Positions 21,001 through 28,218 of a DNA stretch of 39,507 bases are shown here, one piece after another. Position numbers and translations under genes: made by a program. The stretch is from Isotricha intestinalis. Its lineage: Eukaryota; Ciliophora; Litostomatea; Vestibuliferida; Isotrichidae. Numbering within the stretch: position 1 is the stretch's first letter; each line of letters starts with the position of its first letter. The notes under the pieces are model-generated. The model saw only the letters and a program-made list of their open reading frames with translations, did not search any database and had not been told where the DNA came from. The stretch covers positions 1 to 39,507 of the forward strand of contig JAJJLU010003676.1 in the NCBI GenBank assembly GCA_023807065.1, given 5' to 3'.

Positions 21001-23982
21001 CAAAATTTAAGTGATATTAAATCAAATAAAGAAATAAAATTCATATCATCAAAGTCATATGAAGCTTTTAATTTTTTTGTTTCCCAAATTAATAATAAAG
21101 AAGTAAAAAATTTAGTCGATTTATTTTTCGATAAATCCAAATTTATTTTAATAACAAAACCAATAATTGAAAAAATAAGTACAGATGAATTTGAATTAAT
21201 ACTATATTGTTATAAAATATCTTTATCATGTGCTTTATCAAACAATAATTCAATTTATTCAAAAATGATTAATCCAAAATTTATAGAAGAAATAAATGAT
21301 TCATATATTCCAGGAGCAGAATTATTTTCAGATTTATTTGTAGAATCTTATTATTCAATTAGTAAATATATAGAAACAAGTAATAAAAATGGATTCGGAG
21401 ATGGATTTTATGTATGTAATTGTGGTGAATGGTATTATACTCCTCCTTGTGGAGTCCCAACGACTATTTCTAATTGTCTTAATTGTGAGAAAGAAATTGG
21501 AGGAATGAATGAAATTCTTACTAAAAGAGGAAAAGAAAATTATGAAAAAGAAATTGTTAGAGTTTATTATGATGAAAATAATAAAAATGCTGTTGAACAA
21601 AGAGATGGTTTAATTCACAAATACAATAATAAATGGTATGATTCAATATTATTAAAAGATTTTAAAACAGAAATTGAAGAGAAAATAAATCAAGATTATA
21701 AAGGAATTATATGTAATAATTATATTCTCTTTATAAATGAAAATAAAAAAATAAGAAATTTATCACAAATTTCTTATAGGATTTTAAGTTATATAATATA
21801 TTCAAATATATTGTTTAGTTATATTTTAGAATATATTAATCCTAATGATTTAAAAGATGCACAATTAATTCCAAAAAAAGAAGAAGTGTTTAAAGGAAAT
21901 CTGGAGCATTGGTCTGCTCCTAGATTTGAAATTTTAAATCAAAGGAAGAATGATAGAAATATTAATGATATTATTCATATTTTAAAAATAAATTGGGAAC
22001 TGTTGAAAAAAGCTTTAGAAGAAGAAAATATTAATAACATACATTGTTTTATGAATATAATATTTGATGAAGTAAATAATTTAATTAAGAATTCAAAAGG
22101 CATGAAAACTCCAGAAGAAAGAAAAGAATTTGAAAATGAATTTAATCAAATGATTAATACATGTGTGCAAAATTTAAAAGGAATAAAAACATCAGAAGAA
22201 ATTAAAGAATCTGTTGAAACAATTAATATAGATGATTATAATCATACTAAATTATATGAAAGTTATTTAAAAATATGTAATATATATGAAGGAACAAATA
22301 AAGATCCAGTTTTAGGATTTCCTCCAAATTCAGAAGAATTATATCCATATTTATATGACTTATTTCCTATTAGAACTGTGAGTAAAGAAGAAATATATGA
22401 GATAATTAAAACTATAGAAAATGCATCTGATTTATATCCTGTTTTAACTAATTATCTTGAAACAGATGAAAAATCAATTGAATATTTACAAAATATAAAT
22501 TTAATGAATGAATTTGTCCTTTTTACCATTGAAAATTATTCTTATCAAATAGATAGAGAAACTGCAAAAAATTTGAAAATGTCTGCTGAGGTGAGAAATG
22601 GAAAAATTCCTAAAAAAGCATTTGAGAATTTTAAAAAAGCATATAATGATAATGGAATTTATTTGAAAGATCTTCAATATGATTGTCATCCTTTAACAAA
22701 TATAGTAGAAAAACAAAAACTTGATGAAAAAAAATATCCTTCTATTCCTTTATCTTCATTCTTAATTGATAATGGTGATTATGGACATGGAATGAAAATT
22801 GCTGCAGTTTATCAAGATTTTACAAAAATCCAAAATACATTTTTACAAAATATTAAACCAAAAATTGACAAAATTGAAAGATTAAAATATTTAGTAAAAA
22901 ATATGGAAGAAAAAATTCCTCCTCAAAAAGCTAAAAAGTGTAATATAATCTCATTTAATATTGCTTCTGAAAATTATAATTCATTTATAGAAATGTTACT
23001 TCTACATTCTTATAAAGATATTTATGGAAATATTAAATATGATTTAAATAGTATTGAAAATGAATTAGAAATTATTTTACTTCCAGAAAAAAAAATATTG
23101 GATGATAATATATATGTTATTTATCAATATGAATCTTTTAGTAATTATAATTCATCAATTATTCCTCAATTTTGTGAGAATTTTCCACAAATTGAATTAT
23201 CAGATGATGAAAAACAATTCCTTTATAATTTTATAAATAATCAAGATTCAAATGATTCCAATAAAAAAATCTTATTTTCCATTCAATTAATTATTTTTTA
23301 TTTGAGAGATAAAAATGATAGAGAAATTTACAAAAATAAAACTTTAAAAAAAATTATTAATGATAACTTCCTTCCGAATTATATTCATTTATCAAAAGAA
23401 ACAGTGAATTTATTTAATACAAGTAATTTCACTGTATTCAATTTATTTTCAGTATATGAATATTTTGAATTATTATGTTATGATGATTTTAAAAATAATA
23501 CAATTGATGATTATAATGTACCTATTCCAGAAGATAAAGTATTACAATTAAATCAATATTTTGAAAATAAAGAAAAAAATGGGAAAGGATATTTAATCAC
23601 AAAATTAATTTTAAGTAGTTCAGTTAGAAAATTTGTATCAAGATTTTTAAGTGGAAAAAGAAATACACCAGAAGTTAATCCTAGTTTTGAATTATTTTTG
23701 TGGATGAAAGAAAGAAAAGATATTTGGAAAATAGAAACAAGAGAAAATGCAAATTTTGATATAGAAATATCTGAATTAATTGAAATAAATATTCTTGTTG
23801 AAAATGCTGTAAATTTATATGATGTTCTTGGAGGAGATAAAATTTTACTTGGTGAAGAAGTAAATCAAGAAATTGAAATTCGAAAAAAAGAAGAAACGGA
23901 AGAAAACAAAGAAAGAATGGATGAAGAAATTAATACAAGAGGAAATAAGAAAAAAAGAAAAAATAAAGATATTATTTTTTAA
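9007..23982 (+). CDS. RNF213/mysterin-like giant AAA+ ATPase with RZ-type zinc finger
   Basis: A single uninterrupted frame of 4,991 residues, close to human RNF213 (about 5,200). In order: a helical Asn/Lys/Glu-rich N-terminal half; a degenerate AAA unit with SSN-x-AGYGKS (K1620); a first canonical AAA unit with Walker A GETGCGKTS (2098-2106, K2104) and Walker B VFFDEFN (D2192, E2193); a second with Walker A GPPGCSKT (2467-2474, K2473) and Walker B LVFIDEIGLCE (D2554, E2555); a Glu-rich insert (about 3104-3134); a long helical E3-module region; and an RZ-type finger at 4137-4166 (C4137, C4139, C4148, C4157, C4160, then IGG). The tandem AAA pair and the RZ finger with CG-x-P are diagnostic of the family. 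In animals RNF213 is a dynein-like ubiquitin ligase acting on lipid droplets and intracellular pathogens, with ligase activity depending on the RZ finger. No RING Cys/His cluster is visible between the AAA core and the RZ finger. The role in this organism is inferred only. The start is the first ATG after an in-frame stop. Confidence 0.93.
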   Translation: MSTIEKVDINSLPEEILLKLLELSSKDKKTHEEIINCFKNNPELFQLFKDYPKEAIEYLDNQFFFLSIIKKPTKTLEIMKRNIMEKIEEEYYKLYFIIIIHQKDFEDIIAYVDKEECKILAKIYLEDKGEKYFQILYQVKIKELTEFSHIQLFSKKYNQYFENEKRIEKANKGILIIFENHNFKTNSEIKPPRTLSFKNMKSEYNAFFSFAKNSNVMESNEKFKEKLFLEGFEQIKKVKNSSYSKYSINFFLEVLSFVFDNIEQFNKVILLFDIKYIEDNYFFENVKPIFQELLQIREQFIGKLQPEISLNLDSLISIGYLLLPNIKSGIEFILKSSYKQTLLNYIIENLNFFNKKIYDKSFIKFLLDNCERNDNNMNNIISKTSTFIDYIKLIYENIELFKNITFEINFEKIVNEEYWEQEDNISKIIEIIKKCKKSVLYNCSMLNKHFIDNISIQKRNELYKLLEENENDPIKKSMIETDFKEVNYNEEIINSIGIILTEYPNRYDNVFDKLRKINLQKLTPKMFSKFKNIFKKFKFYTRTGKYDQNNYDKNFFFLILDKLENIFEFHKILWNLFDSNILYNFSKFESDKLLEKYWKLFSREKIENLSKNLNEITSEIFLWCNKNIPDPNSFLFDLEKIINKDEKKINESYINKLYVDFLKLSYIEKPIKDYLLNYLLKRIIKLDKESLEKLLNIEEVTQSILQYLNKEYKLTKQDFFKKKSDNLNLFKLIQSITKKSYLKNSLYYEKSTELFQKIRFELETFNCTYQELITISEFFEDEFKSKILKIDGLENPLKKEIIKKINEYEDINKKLSDVKEYFKKIEITDNKDKIFNQKLNKFNEIKNNSSLQIIEQKLNEDRFLIHLNEIFERAKHFQIIEQFEIGKMFIKLVKLKIEKEESKFEEIITNLNEIKNIFDKETLFQISEGKLIKYLNLFNNEKSFLEELKKLKQFFEIEDKENDEMIEYLKYNFRKERIKNIVLSYSNTIENLGLKKIMFTNIKEIIKRIKQLDLSSQELDKKFIDNNIIILNKIITDFELMGKNIKLKIDPLDPISTILKNLWDNKIFEFLFKITNNDIRDLNNNIIGSSVDINDINDCLIVKQLIIILKKEANYHPINCEDEEEEIIDENNKEINLESENDENFFKSFNDNVKKIKEDNNIDDINEIIINISKKKIHIEELLKNRKGYEKEREEIKMIMKESSFKIFYNEYFNEKSSEELEKGYNCKVIFSNNSKKKYFKDIIELQQIASLIQNNNQDNEENKILIYFIDIVDKIKDLLNYSSILTAKGFPNYFKFDLSIKNEKECYFKDLTNLQIKEKTLESQNKELRNIFRKMEKLQMEAYKNFNYLKFFSGQQLFKLNNFIKNKIGENEEEKNQIKHLLYYLVGDLILKNDNITSINLNSKDKEEEKNIENNNFNLLKNNELKSDEEMIKIMTDMFNNIENFLQEIIQEYGLNEEKIFETSLITNDNYKNKKGIFIFGNKKIYYQTLKFYIGLVGKIPPKYSILICNEETTLEELLAFLYLSVLCKFHSLFIILKPDKLELSLRITFQEKLESFEKIKEKINSLIIILFSDIGESDIGKELLNIKFIKKIEEPKINLEIINDEIEIVSSNLAGYGKSIYIEKEFEKEFKEEIKKLKYKYICFPIGGEVKRSIIMKRLKDLKIDSSYSYGLHLDLSETNQVELFEDFLFSFLIQKKYTQNEDIFCYQGNIHIKIEIPKGFYDFSDKFKTLKLFKQKTISTLPKFKILNELDKQFNDQEDIAKDKELYEQYINENPNTKVSVLESENIPEDIKELRKNHRYLCQSEIQLVCNYLDLFDSNRMILKDNLFFYSYSQINYEYEKKNLYIFPKFINEKRCEVLIHKYLNRPKCSYHQINIFIKVLSHQLKLFSNNYYLMAETLLAGNVDGIIRINLIEAFINLTKFFTIGAFDEIVSEQEGVIFNYDDNLIKKITDTLSIKEKIINFDYLKNNSIICIDEDKQGITIVPNCPSDSQEYKNLENLLNMGRNIFGKERLHLIDFNSKETEISNYDEIINDEESEIPNFKFLKVIKKFLCLEKSIKELKEIIGSYTFTADNFFKMILILLRIKSGISVILMGETGCGKTSLITTICDLCGYKLLTKSINGTCTDNDIVAFIVKNKLNEENLDYEENDEEGFENRSFSEYSEKQDQTSQNKNFNIENDNELTIVFFDEFNSCNSQGLFTEMMCKHTVQGKKIKDNVILIGACNPYRKKIKENENTALIKRESKFFNLVYNVNPLTHSQLYYVLNFGSLSSEDEKKYIESIAEYELLKIISNKEILEIIHPFMVNSFIFSQQYIRDKNGKESVSLREIKKFLIIYKFILQDFKRKQNLKEFDSEKDDEEIKIKLDNNFYKTTKDEEMIHKYAISIGIFICFYIRLNLEERRKFVTEIKKILKLNFMEYPKILQKELVNNIVFDKGIAPNNTLKLNLFITFLGILTKIAVFLVGPPGCSKTLCLNLLKKTMKGINSRSKYWKLYPQLFVTSFQGSLSTSPKAIEQTFIKAKNCLKNWKTPKNGNEQEFIDGNNIISLVFIDEIGLCEISPFNPLKVLHSFLELDYKNNDDKEKIAFVGISNWKLDASKMNRGIYLNVFSPESNEKDMIDTAFEISKNYSKSFITEEKYEKLLKDLSKAVYKYKKRLLDSKDPNRYFHGTRDFYHLIKSVVRNILNKKECDLINEAFFSIESNYNGLLKNNECFSSKEIEREFIKNYSLENKTQFNKFDIIQFIRNNVKNSDSRYLLLITHSNLSQYLIGSILKENQDKKNIIYYLGSLFEEDIYNESYTSKQITKIRYYLSQEKILILKNLSTTYASLYDLFNQRFTYTLGKKYVEISIRDVSNYSLVNDSLRIIVLITKEALEHQDPPFINRFEKYIISFENLLNEKEKAIVSDLLNIKDLFKMIEGIKCNPENELINFYKEEINGLILNSRFENKNKERNYEDYEKCVLSKITKTFPQELIMFLYVYRNEHKELVQKMSNCYRKTTHSNLKNYLAKIKHSKNIIYTFNSIIKIHFNFEINNPKYGKIRGEEIKHVLVKNIKSERDLEAILDDFYMNQQTIFMIHFENNGLENLEFISRFIERIEKDKKEEEEEEEEEEEEEEKEKEEEEEEEEEEEEKKEKKNKRIFIIIIHLTRSLTNPFKEIFLTNLSSYKQTFIDNLHGRDEEIYDLIGKTEKDLFYSSLINVEKEFEKKIYSVFTTIEYIFEDKTIIPKEYIQNIINVLLKDNELRKDIIDTIINKISEKEKIYDSIFRNHNFEDKAFISMIVKELKEKFYEYLVKFIVNSEKCGFIFFKSKIINYSDLSEEIWDEYIKKYDFFKDLGIQGNKIILTSYNLPSNDSIKTIRKIIDIRKNEYKEEENKIRNFIFPSDLLYDEEIEENSEEFKRKEKLINEYFKNNQQNLNSHKYASIKDLIKLYFVLPKEDLVNYLVKLLKQDELYLLIPKTQLKEGLDLLFDDYYRQYCIEIDRKEIRESVELIKFLTSLRFSFDDEENIEANYIKKVLWLEIYKNEMTYILNIMKELLIIKPDIVSLIKNKFENKEVEYIISSHHPLFQKEINYPFLIYLDSIGIIMLEIILTNDLQSLMDNLNIISNINKNVEIINLNLKLLSKDFYRFKIVYHITELFNKNEIKNKEILNQFINSLFIERQLIKENKINDAFEGFQKQFDLLFHNFKGIDGFEKLMISLIVTKYKEINNQLFRAKLCSLIKKNKILTKHSTELFVLIFKRYNLEPYCLDDNNDDFDNPFNNNLKDDVLLKEIDGGKSGIPKELKEILKSIFKLNINKYFENEMKESKNENDKRDEIHILLEEYAFSYFKNAYEYLNNLLFKKKKFFSNENIKEQYCITYCNIYLENFVKYCFEEKEYSSGIRNDFLNFLNDSETQTNLKNTIKIIILKLIKTNYIKDQSEFRFNKDKWSVDYGLESLSKFYQPSPTNNLLHLFYNGHNEEEFKNILDEKNSIDKDGGLFNNLNEDTFFNILDCLINQNLSDIKSNKEIKFISSKSYEAFNFFVSQINNKEVKNLVDLFFDKSKFILITKPIIEKISTDEFELILYCYKISLSCALSNNNSIYSKMINPKFIEEINDSYIPGAELFSDLFVESYYSISKYIETSNKNGFGDGFYVCNCGEWYYTPPCGVPTTISNCLNCEKEIGGMNEILTKRGKENYEKEIVRVYYDENNKNAVEQRDGLIHKYNNKWYDSILLKDFKTEIEEKINQDYKGIICNNYILFINENKKIRNLSQISYRILSYIIYSNILFSYILEYINPNDLKDAQLIPKKEEVFKGNLEHWSAPRFEILNQRKNDRNINDIIHILKINWELLKKALEEENINNIHCFMNIIFDEVNNLIKNSKGMKTPEERKEFENEFNQMINTCVQNLKGIKTSEEIKESVETINIDDYNHTKLYESYLKICNIYEGTNKDPVLGFPPNSEELYPYLYDLFPIRTVSKEEIYEIIKTIENASDLYPVLTNYLETDEKSIEYLQNINLMNEFVLFTIENYSYQIDRETAKNLKMSAEVRNGKIPKKAFENFKKAYNDNGIYLKDLQYDCHPLTNIVEKQKLDEKKYPSIPLSSFLIDNGDYGHGMKIAAVYQDFTKIQNTFLQNIKPKIDKIERLKYLVKNMEEKIPPQKAKKCNIISFNIASENYNSFIEMLLLHSYKDIYGNIKYDLNSIENELEIILLPEKKILDDNIYVIYQYESFSNYNSSIIPQFCENFPQIELSDDEKQFLYNFINNQDSNDSNKKILFSIQLIIFYLRDKNDREIYKNKTLKKIINDNFLPNYIHLSKETVNLFNTSNFTVFNLFSVYEYFELLCYDDFKNNTIDDYNVPIPEDKVLQLNQYFENKEKNGKGYLITKLILSSSVRKFVSRFLSGKRNTPEVNPSFELFLWMKERKDIWKIETRENANFDIEISELIEINILVENAVNLYDVLGGDKILLGEEVNQEIEIRKKEETEENKERMDEEINTRGNKKKRKNKDIIF
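18316..18411 (+). repeat. GAA trinucleotide tract inside the RNF213-like gene
   Basis: A run of GAA codons, with a few AAA interruptions, encodes a poly-Glu stretch of about 32 residues (about 3104-3134). It sits after the second canonical AAA unit, where a surface loop would tolerate length change. The run stays in frame. Confidence 0.9.
21409..21498 (+). other. Variant RZ-type zinc finger (protein domain)
   Basis: Residues 4135-4164 of the RNF213-like protein read Y-x-C-x-C-G-E-x(6)-C-G-x-P-x(5)-C-x-x-C, then IGG. In human RNF213 the equivalent is Y-x-C-x-x-G-H-x(6)-C-G-x-P, in which a His and the following Cys are needed for ligase activity on lipopolysaccharide. Here the Cys of the CG pair is kept (C4148), the His is Glu4141, and an extra Cys sits two residues earlier (C4139), which may serve as the replacement metal ligand. 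Confidence 0.8.
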
Positions 23983-24560
23983 AATATTAATTTTGGAATT
24001 ATTGGTATTACTATTAGAAATTAGATAAAAAATAATACATTTTAATATAATTAATATATTTAATGTATAATTAAACATATTATTACTCTAGATTATTTGT
24101 TAATTCAAAATTATTCATTCTCTTCTTAGATTTAATTCTTGTAATTTTAATTTAAATTTTCAATCTATTTAGAAATTTTTTAATTCATAATTTAGATTTT
24201 AAAAAATTTGAAATAATTTTACAATAATTATTCTTTTTATTTTATTATTTGAAATTATCATACAAAATTACATTTTTTATTTAATAAATTAAAGTGTAAT
24301 TTTTATTGAAAATTTTTTTTCTATGATGTGGTCAGTGAAATTTTGAAAACTTTTAAAGAAGTAAATCAAAAATAAAAAAATCTCAATATATTCTCACAAT
24401 ATTAAATGCTCCAGTCAACAGATACGATTCTTTTGGTTATCTAAAAATATATATCAAAAAAAAACAATATTTAATTTAAAAATATATAATAATCTTATGA
24501 TTGAACCCTAATGAATAAATACAATAAAAAAGTAAAAAAAAAAACAAACGAAAAATTTAC
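23983..24560. other. AT-rich 3' flank without visible genes
   Basis: No open frame of note on either strand. The part at about 24320-24450 is slightly richer in G and C than its surroundings, but I could not fit it to a tRNA, snRNA or snoRNA. Confidence 0.45.
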
Positions 24561-25560
24561 AAATAAAACAAAAACAAAAAATCTACCTTGAATATGTGGT
24601 AAATGATAGTACTTCTTCTTCAAAAGGATTTTTTAACCTCTTCCCTAACAACATAAACAAGACCTATAAAGATGACTAAGATAGAAGAATATGATATATA
24701 CAACCTTTCAATACATTTGAAGGGGGATAAAAAAACTCACATTCCAACGTCTTTTCATCAATTAATATGGATTACAAACTATTTAAGTGAAACAAGATAT
24801 AAAAAGAAGTGGAAAATTTAAATAAAAATACACATAATGGTGGAGTCAACATAATAGTCAAATTAAATTTGGGAATAATGTATCTCATTCAAAAGATGAT
24901 AAAATTCAAGAAATAAATGTTCTTTTAAGAGAAGTTCCTAATGATTTGAATATATCAAAATTATCATTATATATATAAAGAGAGAATAATCACTTAATTT
25001 AATTAAATCTATTTTGAATTTTTATAAAGAAATAGGTTCCAAGAATGAGTGATTTTAATTGTTCCTATTTGATATTCTTAATAATTAAAGGAGAAAATAC
25101 AGCTTTAATTCCTCTTGATAATTCTCATGAAGTTTTTTTACAATTTTTAAATTACAAAAATATACTTAATTTCACTAAAAATTTTTATAAAATTTCAATT
25201 ATATTGATAACAACACATTTAATGAAATATCATTAAAAATTTTAAATGAAGTCTTTTATTTCAATAAACGGGAAAATTTAATTTTAGTTGATGATAATAA
25301 AGAAGAAGTAAAATATAAACAGAATTAGTAAGTAATCAAGAGAAATTATGGACGAAATTTCCTCTTTTTTATAAATTATTAAAATTCCCTAACTATTTAA
25401 TCCACATTTGGAAATTGGTAAAATTAATTGAAATTATTGTATACTAATTTTAGAAAAAAAGAGGAAGATAATTTATCACTGATTTAGTATGAATGATTTT
25501 GATATTTTAATTACACATTATAAGGAATAAATAATCAAAATTTCATATTAATTTTATATA
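24561..25560 (+). pseudogene. Decayed coding sequence, family not recognised
   Basis: Protein-like pieces appear in changing forward frames: about 24579-24670 (LEYVVNDSTSSSKGFFNLF), 24838-24978 (KFGNNVSHSKDDKIQEINVLL), 25045-25236 (an open piece beginning with ATG, containing IIKGENTALIPLDNSHEVFL) and 25205-25325 (NEISLKILNEVFYF, then ENLILVDDN). Each ends at a stop or needs a frameshift to continue. The pieces appear to belong to one former gene. I do not recognise the family. Confidence 0.4.
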
Positions 25561-26434
25561 TATCTTTTCTATTTTTTTATTTTGTGTTTAACAGAAATAA
25601 AAGGTTTAAAGATAAATCTTTTATAAATTTGGAATTCAATCTATCATTAGGAGAAAAAAATAGCAATAATTGGTTGTTTATATTATTACTTATTTCATTT
25701 AATGGAATTGTTTTTGAAATTGGTTTTTATGTCATATAAAAATAGGATTATTCAAAAATCATGAAAAACAAACTTAACATATATAATTAATTGTAACTCT
25801 CTCAATATCTAATGTTTTTCATTTAATCATTTGATTAATTTTATGTTGGATTTAATTTGATTTTTTTTATTGTTTTATGAAATATATCATTCCATTTTTC
25901 TTTGAATATGATTTATTTAAATTTGAATCATTTTCGATTAAATATTATTTAGAACCTACTGGTGTTTAAATCTTTTTTAAAAATTTAATAATTTTCAATT
26001 TATTTCTTTCAAGAAATTTTACCTTTTTTTGATAAATTTGATAAAGTAATATCATTAATTCTCATATAAGACTTTGAAATATAATTATTCAATTCTTGGA
26101 ATTTTGAATTCATATTTTTTATATTTAATTTTGAATTGTTTATATTAAAATATTAACACCAACATTCTTTCATCAAAAAAATTGCTCTTTTAATTCTAAT
26201 ATATTAACAGTATATATATTATATTAATTAAAATTAATATTAGATAAATTTATATCCTAAAAGCTAAATAACCTTTACATATCATATATAATAAATAAAA
26301 TGAATTTTTTATTTATATATTGAAACATTGTTTCACAATCCATTTAAATGAAAAATATTATATATGATTAAAATACAACTGAAAGATTTTATTATTGTTT
26401 TTGATTATTATATACACGAATCCAAAAAAAACAT
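25561..26434 (+). pseudogene. Possible relic of a membrane protein
   Basis: Around 25604-25740 one frame reads KSFINLEFNLSLGEKNSNN followed by a strongly hydrophobic stretch (WLFILLLISFNGIVFEIGF) and then a stop. Around 25877-25970 another short piece reads MKYIIPFFFEYDLFKFESF. Both could be pieces of a transporter or channel. The rest, up to 26434, is AT-rich with no frame. The call is weak, since T-rich DNA gives hydrophobic peptides by chance. Confidence 0.25.
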
Positions 26435-26746
26435 TCATTTTATTTCTTTAGATTTTAAATCATTTATTTGGTAAATTTTCCGAATTTTTTTTATATATCC
26501 AGAAAATTTATGCCTGACATAATTATTTATATGCTTTTTCCAATTAGGGGTTAAAAGATTTGTAAAAACAGTTTTTTCATCAATAGATTCTTTTATTATT
26601 GAATTTTCATCAATTTTAGAATTTTCATTTTCTTTTTCAACATTATATTTTTTCTGTTGAAAATAATATAAATCATTTGGAATAGTAAAAATTCCGTTTT
26701 CCCAAGTTTCATTCACTTTATTATCTTCTTGTTCTTTTGATATCAT
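26435..26746 (-). CDS. Small hypothetical protein (103 residues), doubtful
   Basis: An ATG-to-TAA frame with ordinary soluble-protein composition: an acidic first two thirds (many Glu, Asn, Lys) and a basic end (WKKHINNYVRHKFSGYIKKIRK). No signal peptide, membrane segment or known motif is seen. It lies alone in a gene-poor region and may be a remnant or a chance frame. Its mixed codon content and both Trp residues make it a better candidate than the surrounding short frames. Confidence 0.35.
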   Translation of the reverse strand: MISKEQEDNKVNETWENGIFTIPNDLYYFQQKKYNVEKENENSKIDENSIIKESIDEKTVFTNLLTPNWKKHINNYVRHKFSGYIKKIRKIYQINDLKSKEIK

Positions 26747-27440
26747 TTTTTTCTAAGATTATTATTAATTTTTAATCACAATTTTTGCAGGAAAATTAGC
26801 AATAAAAAAAGAAATTTCTATAATGAAAAAGAATTAATAAAAAAAGGAAAATTTTATATTTGGAGATTTGTACCTCTAATATATTTTATTATCGTCAATT
26901 ATTTTAAAAAATAGACTTAAAAGGTCTACTAAAAAATGTTTTTTTTCAATCATTTTGCTTAAAGAATTTTAATTCATTTATAATATTTTTTCTAAACTCC
27001 TAACTTCAATTCATAAAAATTATCTACTTTCCATTAAATTAATTTAATTTTTTAAAATAAATGAAATTGATTTAAAAATCTATTAATTAAATCAATGAAA
27101 TTTCTTTTTCATTAATATAAATTATGATTAAAAAAAATCAAATTTTCATTTAAGGAATCAAGGTCATTAAGATTTAAAATACTAATTTAATTATTAATAT
27201 ATTTTATTGAATATATAAAATTGAATAAAAATAACAAAAAAAAAAATAAAAAAAATATTAAAAATCAAAATTCTATATTCAGAATTAATATAAAAAACAA
27301 AATTCCTTTCTTTATCTTAAACTTCATGAAAATCCAACAAATTTAATTCAATCTATAATAGAATGGATAGGTAGTATTTTATAATATATTTTTCAATCCA
27401 TTAATTCATATAATAAAAAGGTAGAAAGGGAAAATAAAAG
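26747..27440. other. AT-rich stretch without visible genes
   Basis: No frame of note on either strand and no repeat or RNA gene recognised. The last 100 bases may hold the decayed first helix of the SWEET-like relic that follows. Confidence 0.45.
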
Positions 27441-28004
27441 CTTAAACACTTCCATTAACTACTTTTAATTATATTATTTAACTGCATTTTTGGTTTTTAT
27501 ATGGAATAACAAAAATAAGGTTCAGAAAGAAATATGACAATCATTTATAGTTTGTAATGGAATACTTTTAAATATAGCTTTTTTTTATTATATATTTATT
27601 TAGAAAAAGATGTAAATAAATTTGTTGGTTATGGTCTTTTTATTATAAATTTACTTTTTGAAATTTGTTATGTGACTGAAATTTGGGTCATAAAAAGAGG
27701 AAAGGATGAAAATAAAGATTTATTTGGAACTGTTGATACATTTGTTAATGTTTCTATATATTTAAGTCATTCTACAAAAATTTTTAAATTATTGAAAACA
27801 GGAAGATATGAATTTTTACCTATTATTACTAATATAGTTGGAATTATTACTACTCTATTTATGGTATTTTAAATTTTCATGAATCTTCTTCTTCAAGATA
27901 TAATTTATACACCAATGCACTTAGTGTATTTTTTATTTTAATTTCAAATTGGATATTATTTTATTATTTTATGAAATTTGCATCAAAAAATATAAACAAT
28001 AATT
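27440..28004 (+). pseudogene. SWEET (MtN3/saliva) sugar transporter relic
   Basis: Pieces in shifting frames match the SWEET order. They are LPLTTFNYII, then a stop, then LHFWFLYGI (27447-27510), the end of the first triple-helix bundle; SFIVCNGILLNIAFFYYIF (about 27540-27600), like the I-x-x-N-x-x-G strand; the linker helix in the open piece that includes 27672-27872 (GYGLFIINLLFE); and the second bundle, with VSIYLSHSTKIFKLLKTGRYEFLP, resembling P-L-x-x-x-x-x-V-I-x-T-K-S-x-E-F-M-P. After a TAA at 27870 a new frame gives TNALSVFFILISNW, like the P-N-x-x-G helix. SWEETs carry sugars down a gradient. At least three stops or frame changes make this copy non-functional. Confidence 0.6.
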
Positions 28005-28218
28005 AATTTTGATTTTAAAGAAAAATTGAATGATGATTAAAAATCTATTTTTAAATTTTAAGTTATGTTTTATAAAAACAATATATTTAAAAAGTTAAAA
28101 ATACATTTTTATTGATAAAAAATAAATATTAATTGATTTTATTCAAATTCTAAATATTATTTAATAATAATTTAATAAATAAAACTAATAATATTATTTT
28201 TTTAAATCCACAATGAAT

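Noticed and set aside
24320..24450. Slightly GC-richer patch as a tRNA, snRNA or snoRNA
   Set aside because: I could not form a cloverleaf, nor find convincing C/D boxes or U6-like sequence.
25045..25236. 63-residue forward ORF as a gene
   Set aside because: It is flanked by further protein-like pieces in other frames and ends abruptly, so it fits a fragment of a decayed gene better.
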